From an uncultured Collinsella sp. (GTDB taxonomy: Bacteria > Actinomycetota > Coriobacteriia > Coriobacteriales > Coriobacteriaceae): 5,531 bases of DNA. The position numbers and the translations under genes are program-made. Numbering within the stretch: position 1 is the first letter of the stretch; each line of letters starts with the position of its first letter. Below, one piece after another: positions 4,464-5,531 of the stretch. The stretch covers positions 1 to 5,531 of the forward strand of contig CAUAGV010000126.1 in NCBI GenBank assembly GCA_958428675.1, in the 5' to 3' direction. The notes below the pieces were generated by a model. That model saw only the letters and a list, made by a program, of their open reading frames with translations. It was not told where the DNA came from and searched no databases.

Positions 4464-5531
4464 ATGAACTTCCGCTCATCTCTTGCCTGCACCTCGAGCG
4501 ATATCGCCCGCTGGGGACTGCGCTCTGTCCTCAAACGCCAGGGTGGCGTGCTTCCCGGCCGCATCGCCATGAAGATCGACCCCGAGCTGCTAAGCGACCT
4601 CGCGAGCCTGGTCGACCGCAGCGTGGTGATCACCGGTACTAATGGCAAGACCACCACCTCCAACCTCATCGCTGACGCCGTTGCTGCCAGCGGCGCTACC
4701 GTGGTATGCAACCGTGCCGGCAACAATATGGAGCCTGGTGTGGTGGGTGCTCTGCTCGAGGCCCGCGGCGGCCTTAAGCACACCAGCAGCGGCAAGCGCG
4801 TGGGAGTTTTTGAGTGCGACGAGCTCTACACGGTGCGCGTCCTGCCCAAGCTCAAACCGACGTACTTTGTGCTGCTCAACCTGTTCCGCGACCAGCTAGA
4901 CCGCTACGGCGAGATCGACCATACCCAAGACGTCATCGCCCATGCGTTGGAGCTCTCTCCGACGACAACGCTCGTCTACAACGCCGACGATCCGCTGTGC
5001 GCCTCGATCGCCGCGCGCGTCCCCAACACGAGCATCGCCTTTGGCATCGACGGCGCCACGGGCACCGAGTCCGATCGCATTAGCGACTCGCGTTTTTGCT
5101 CGCAGTGCAACGCGCCGCTGGAGTATGACTACGTGCAATACGGCCAGCTCGGCGCCTACCATTGCCCCTCGTGCGGCTGGGCCCGCCCTGCGCTTGTCCG
5201 TCGCGTGACGGACGTTGAGCTTACCTGCGACGGCTACGGCTTTGACCTGGTCTTTGGACCTGCGCCCGACGCTGCTGCTGCACACATCGCCACACGCTAC
5301 AACGGCCTGTACATGGTCTATAACGTTGCCGCCGCCTTCTTTGCGGCGCGCGAGCTGGGCGTGGACGCGGCACATCTGCAGCCCACGCTCGATGCCTACG
5401 TCCCCGCCGGCGGACGCATGGGCCACTGGGATATTGCCGGCCGCACCGTCGAGGCAAACCTGGCAAAGAATCCCGTAGGCTTCGATCGACAAATCCAGTC
5501 CATCAAGACGGCAGGCGGCAGACTCTGCGCT
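4464..5531 (+). CDS. murT: Lipid II isoglutaminyl synthase, ligase subunit MurT; C-terminus cut by the right edge
   Basis: The reading frame stays open for 356 codons to the window end; family members have about 440 residues, so some 80-100 are missing. MurT works with the glutaminase GatD to amidate D-glutamate of the lipid II stem peptide to D-isoglutamine, using ATP and glutamine-derived ammonia, on the cytoplasmic side. Seen here are the Mur-ligase P-loop TGTNGKTTT (57-65), NRAGNNM (83-89), FECDELYTVRVLPKLKP (116-132), NLFRDQLDRYGEID (139-152), a four-cysteine zinc ribbon unique to MurT within the Mur fold (Cys212, 215, 234, 237), RYNGLYMVYN (278-287) and the opening of the DUF1727 C-terminal domain, LAKNPVGF (333-340). 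The conserved acidic residue of that domain that acts with GatD is expected beyond the edge. MurC-F are excluded by the ribbon and RDQLDRYGE. A gatD gene is expected downstream. No internal disruption is visible. Confidence 0.95.
   Translation, partial: MNFRSSLACTSSDIARWGLRSVLKRQGGVLPGRIAMKIDPELLSDLASLVDRSVVITGTNGKTTTSNLIADAVAASGATVVCNRAGNNMEPGVVGALLEARGGLKHTSSGKRVGVFECDELYTVRVLPKLKPTYFVLLNLFRDQLDRYGEIDHTQDVIAHALELSPTTTLVYNADDPLCASIAARVPNTSIAFGIDGATGTESDRISDSRFCSQCNAPLEYDYVQYGQLGAYHCPSCGWARPALVRRVTDVELTCDGYGFDLVFGPAPDAAAAHIATRYNGLYMVYNVAAAFFAARELGVDAAHLQPTLDAYVPAGGRMGHWDIAGRTVEANLAKNPVGFDRQIQSIKTAGGRLCA

Noticed and set aside
4438..4467. Nine-codon mini-ORF (MSFTLGTTS) whose TGA overlaps the murT ATG
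   Set aside because: The overlap looks like coupling, but no ribosome site precedes the mini-ORF and TAGGAA serves murT directly. It is too short to separate from chance.

Overview
The window is high-GC bacterial DNA with dense genes, strong purine-rich Shine-Dalgarno sites and a codon bias toward GCC, GAC, CGC and CTC. Together with a MurT-type amidating ligase, this suggests a Gram-positive bacterium. My best guess is a gut Coriobacteriia member such as Collinsella, but that is an impression from style and gene content, not a database match.

Layout: two dehydrogenase genes lie on the minus strand on the left. They are a 5' fragment of a GldA-like glycerol dehydrogenase (1-491, running off the left edge) and, upstream of it, a complete iron-type alcohol dehydrogenase (575-1798). 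A strong minus-strand rho-independent terminator (about 508-553) sits between them, ending only about 16 nt before the gldA start codon. A divergent non-coding gap of 500 bp (1799-2298) follows. It holds several inverted repeats, a pair of 21-bp-phased direct repeats resembling LytTR-type operator halves, and mutually exclusive GGTGCC/GGCACC pairings. On the right, three plus-strand genes form a probable operon: two TPR-like helical proteins (2299-3375 and 3375-4418) joined by a TAATG stop/start overlap, then the 5' four fifths of a MurT-type Mur ligase (4464 to the right edge).

How the genes fit together: the left pair are both metal-dependent dehydrogenases and probably serve fermentative redox balance (aldehyde/alcohol and glycerol/dihydroxyacetone interconversion). 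The right operon ends in MurT, which with GatD amidates the peptidoglycan precursor lipid II. GatD would be expected just past the right edge. The two TPR-like proteins align with each other from end to end, so they look like a diverged tandem duplication. Their function is unknown; a helical scaffold role near cell-wall synthesis is only suggested by position.

The least explained parts are the paired TPR-like paralogues and the structured, repeat-rich divergent intergenic region. I found no mobile element, tRNA, rRNA, CRISPR array or toxin-antitoxin pair.
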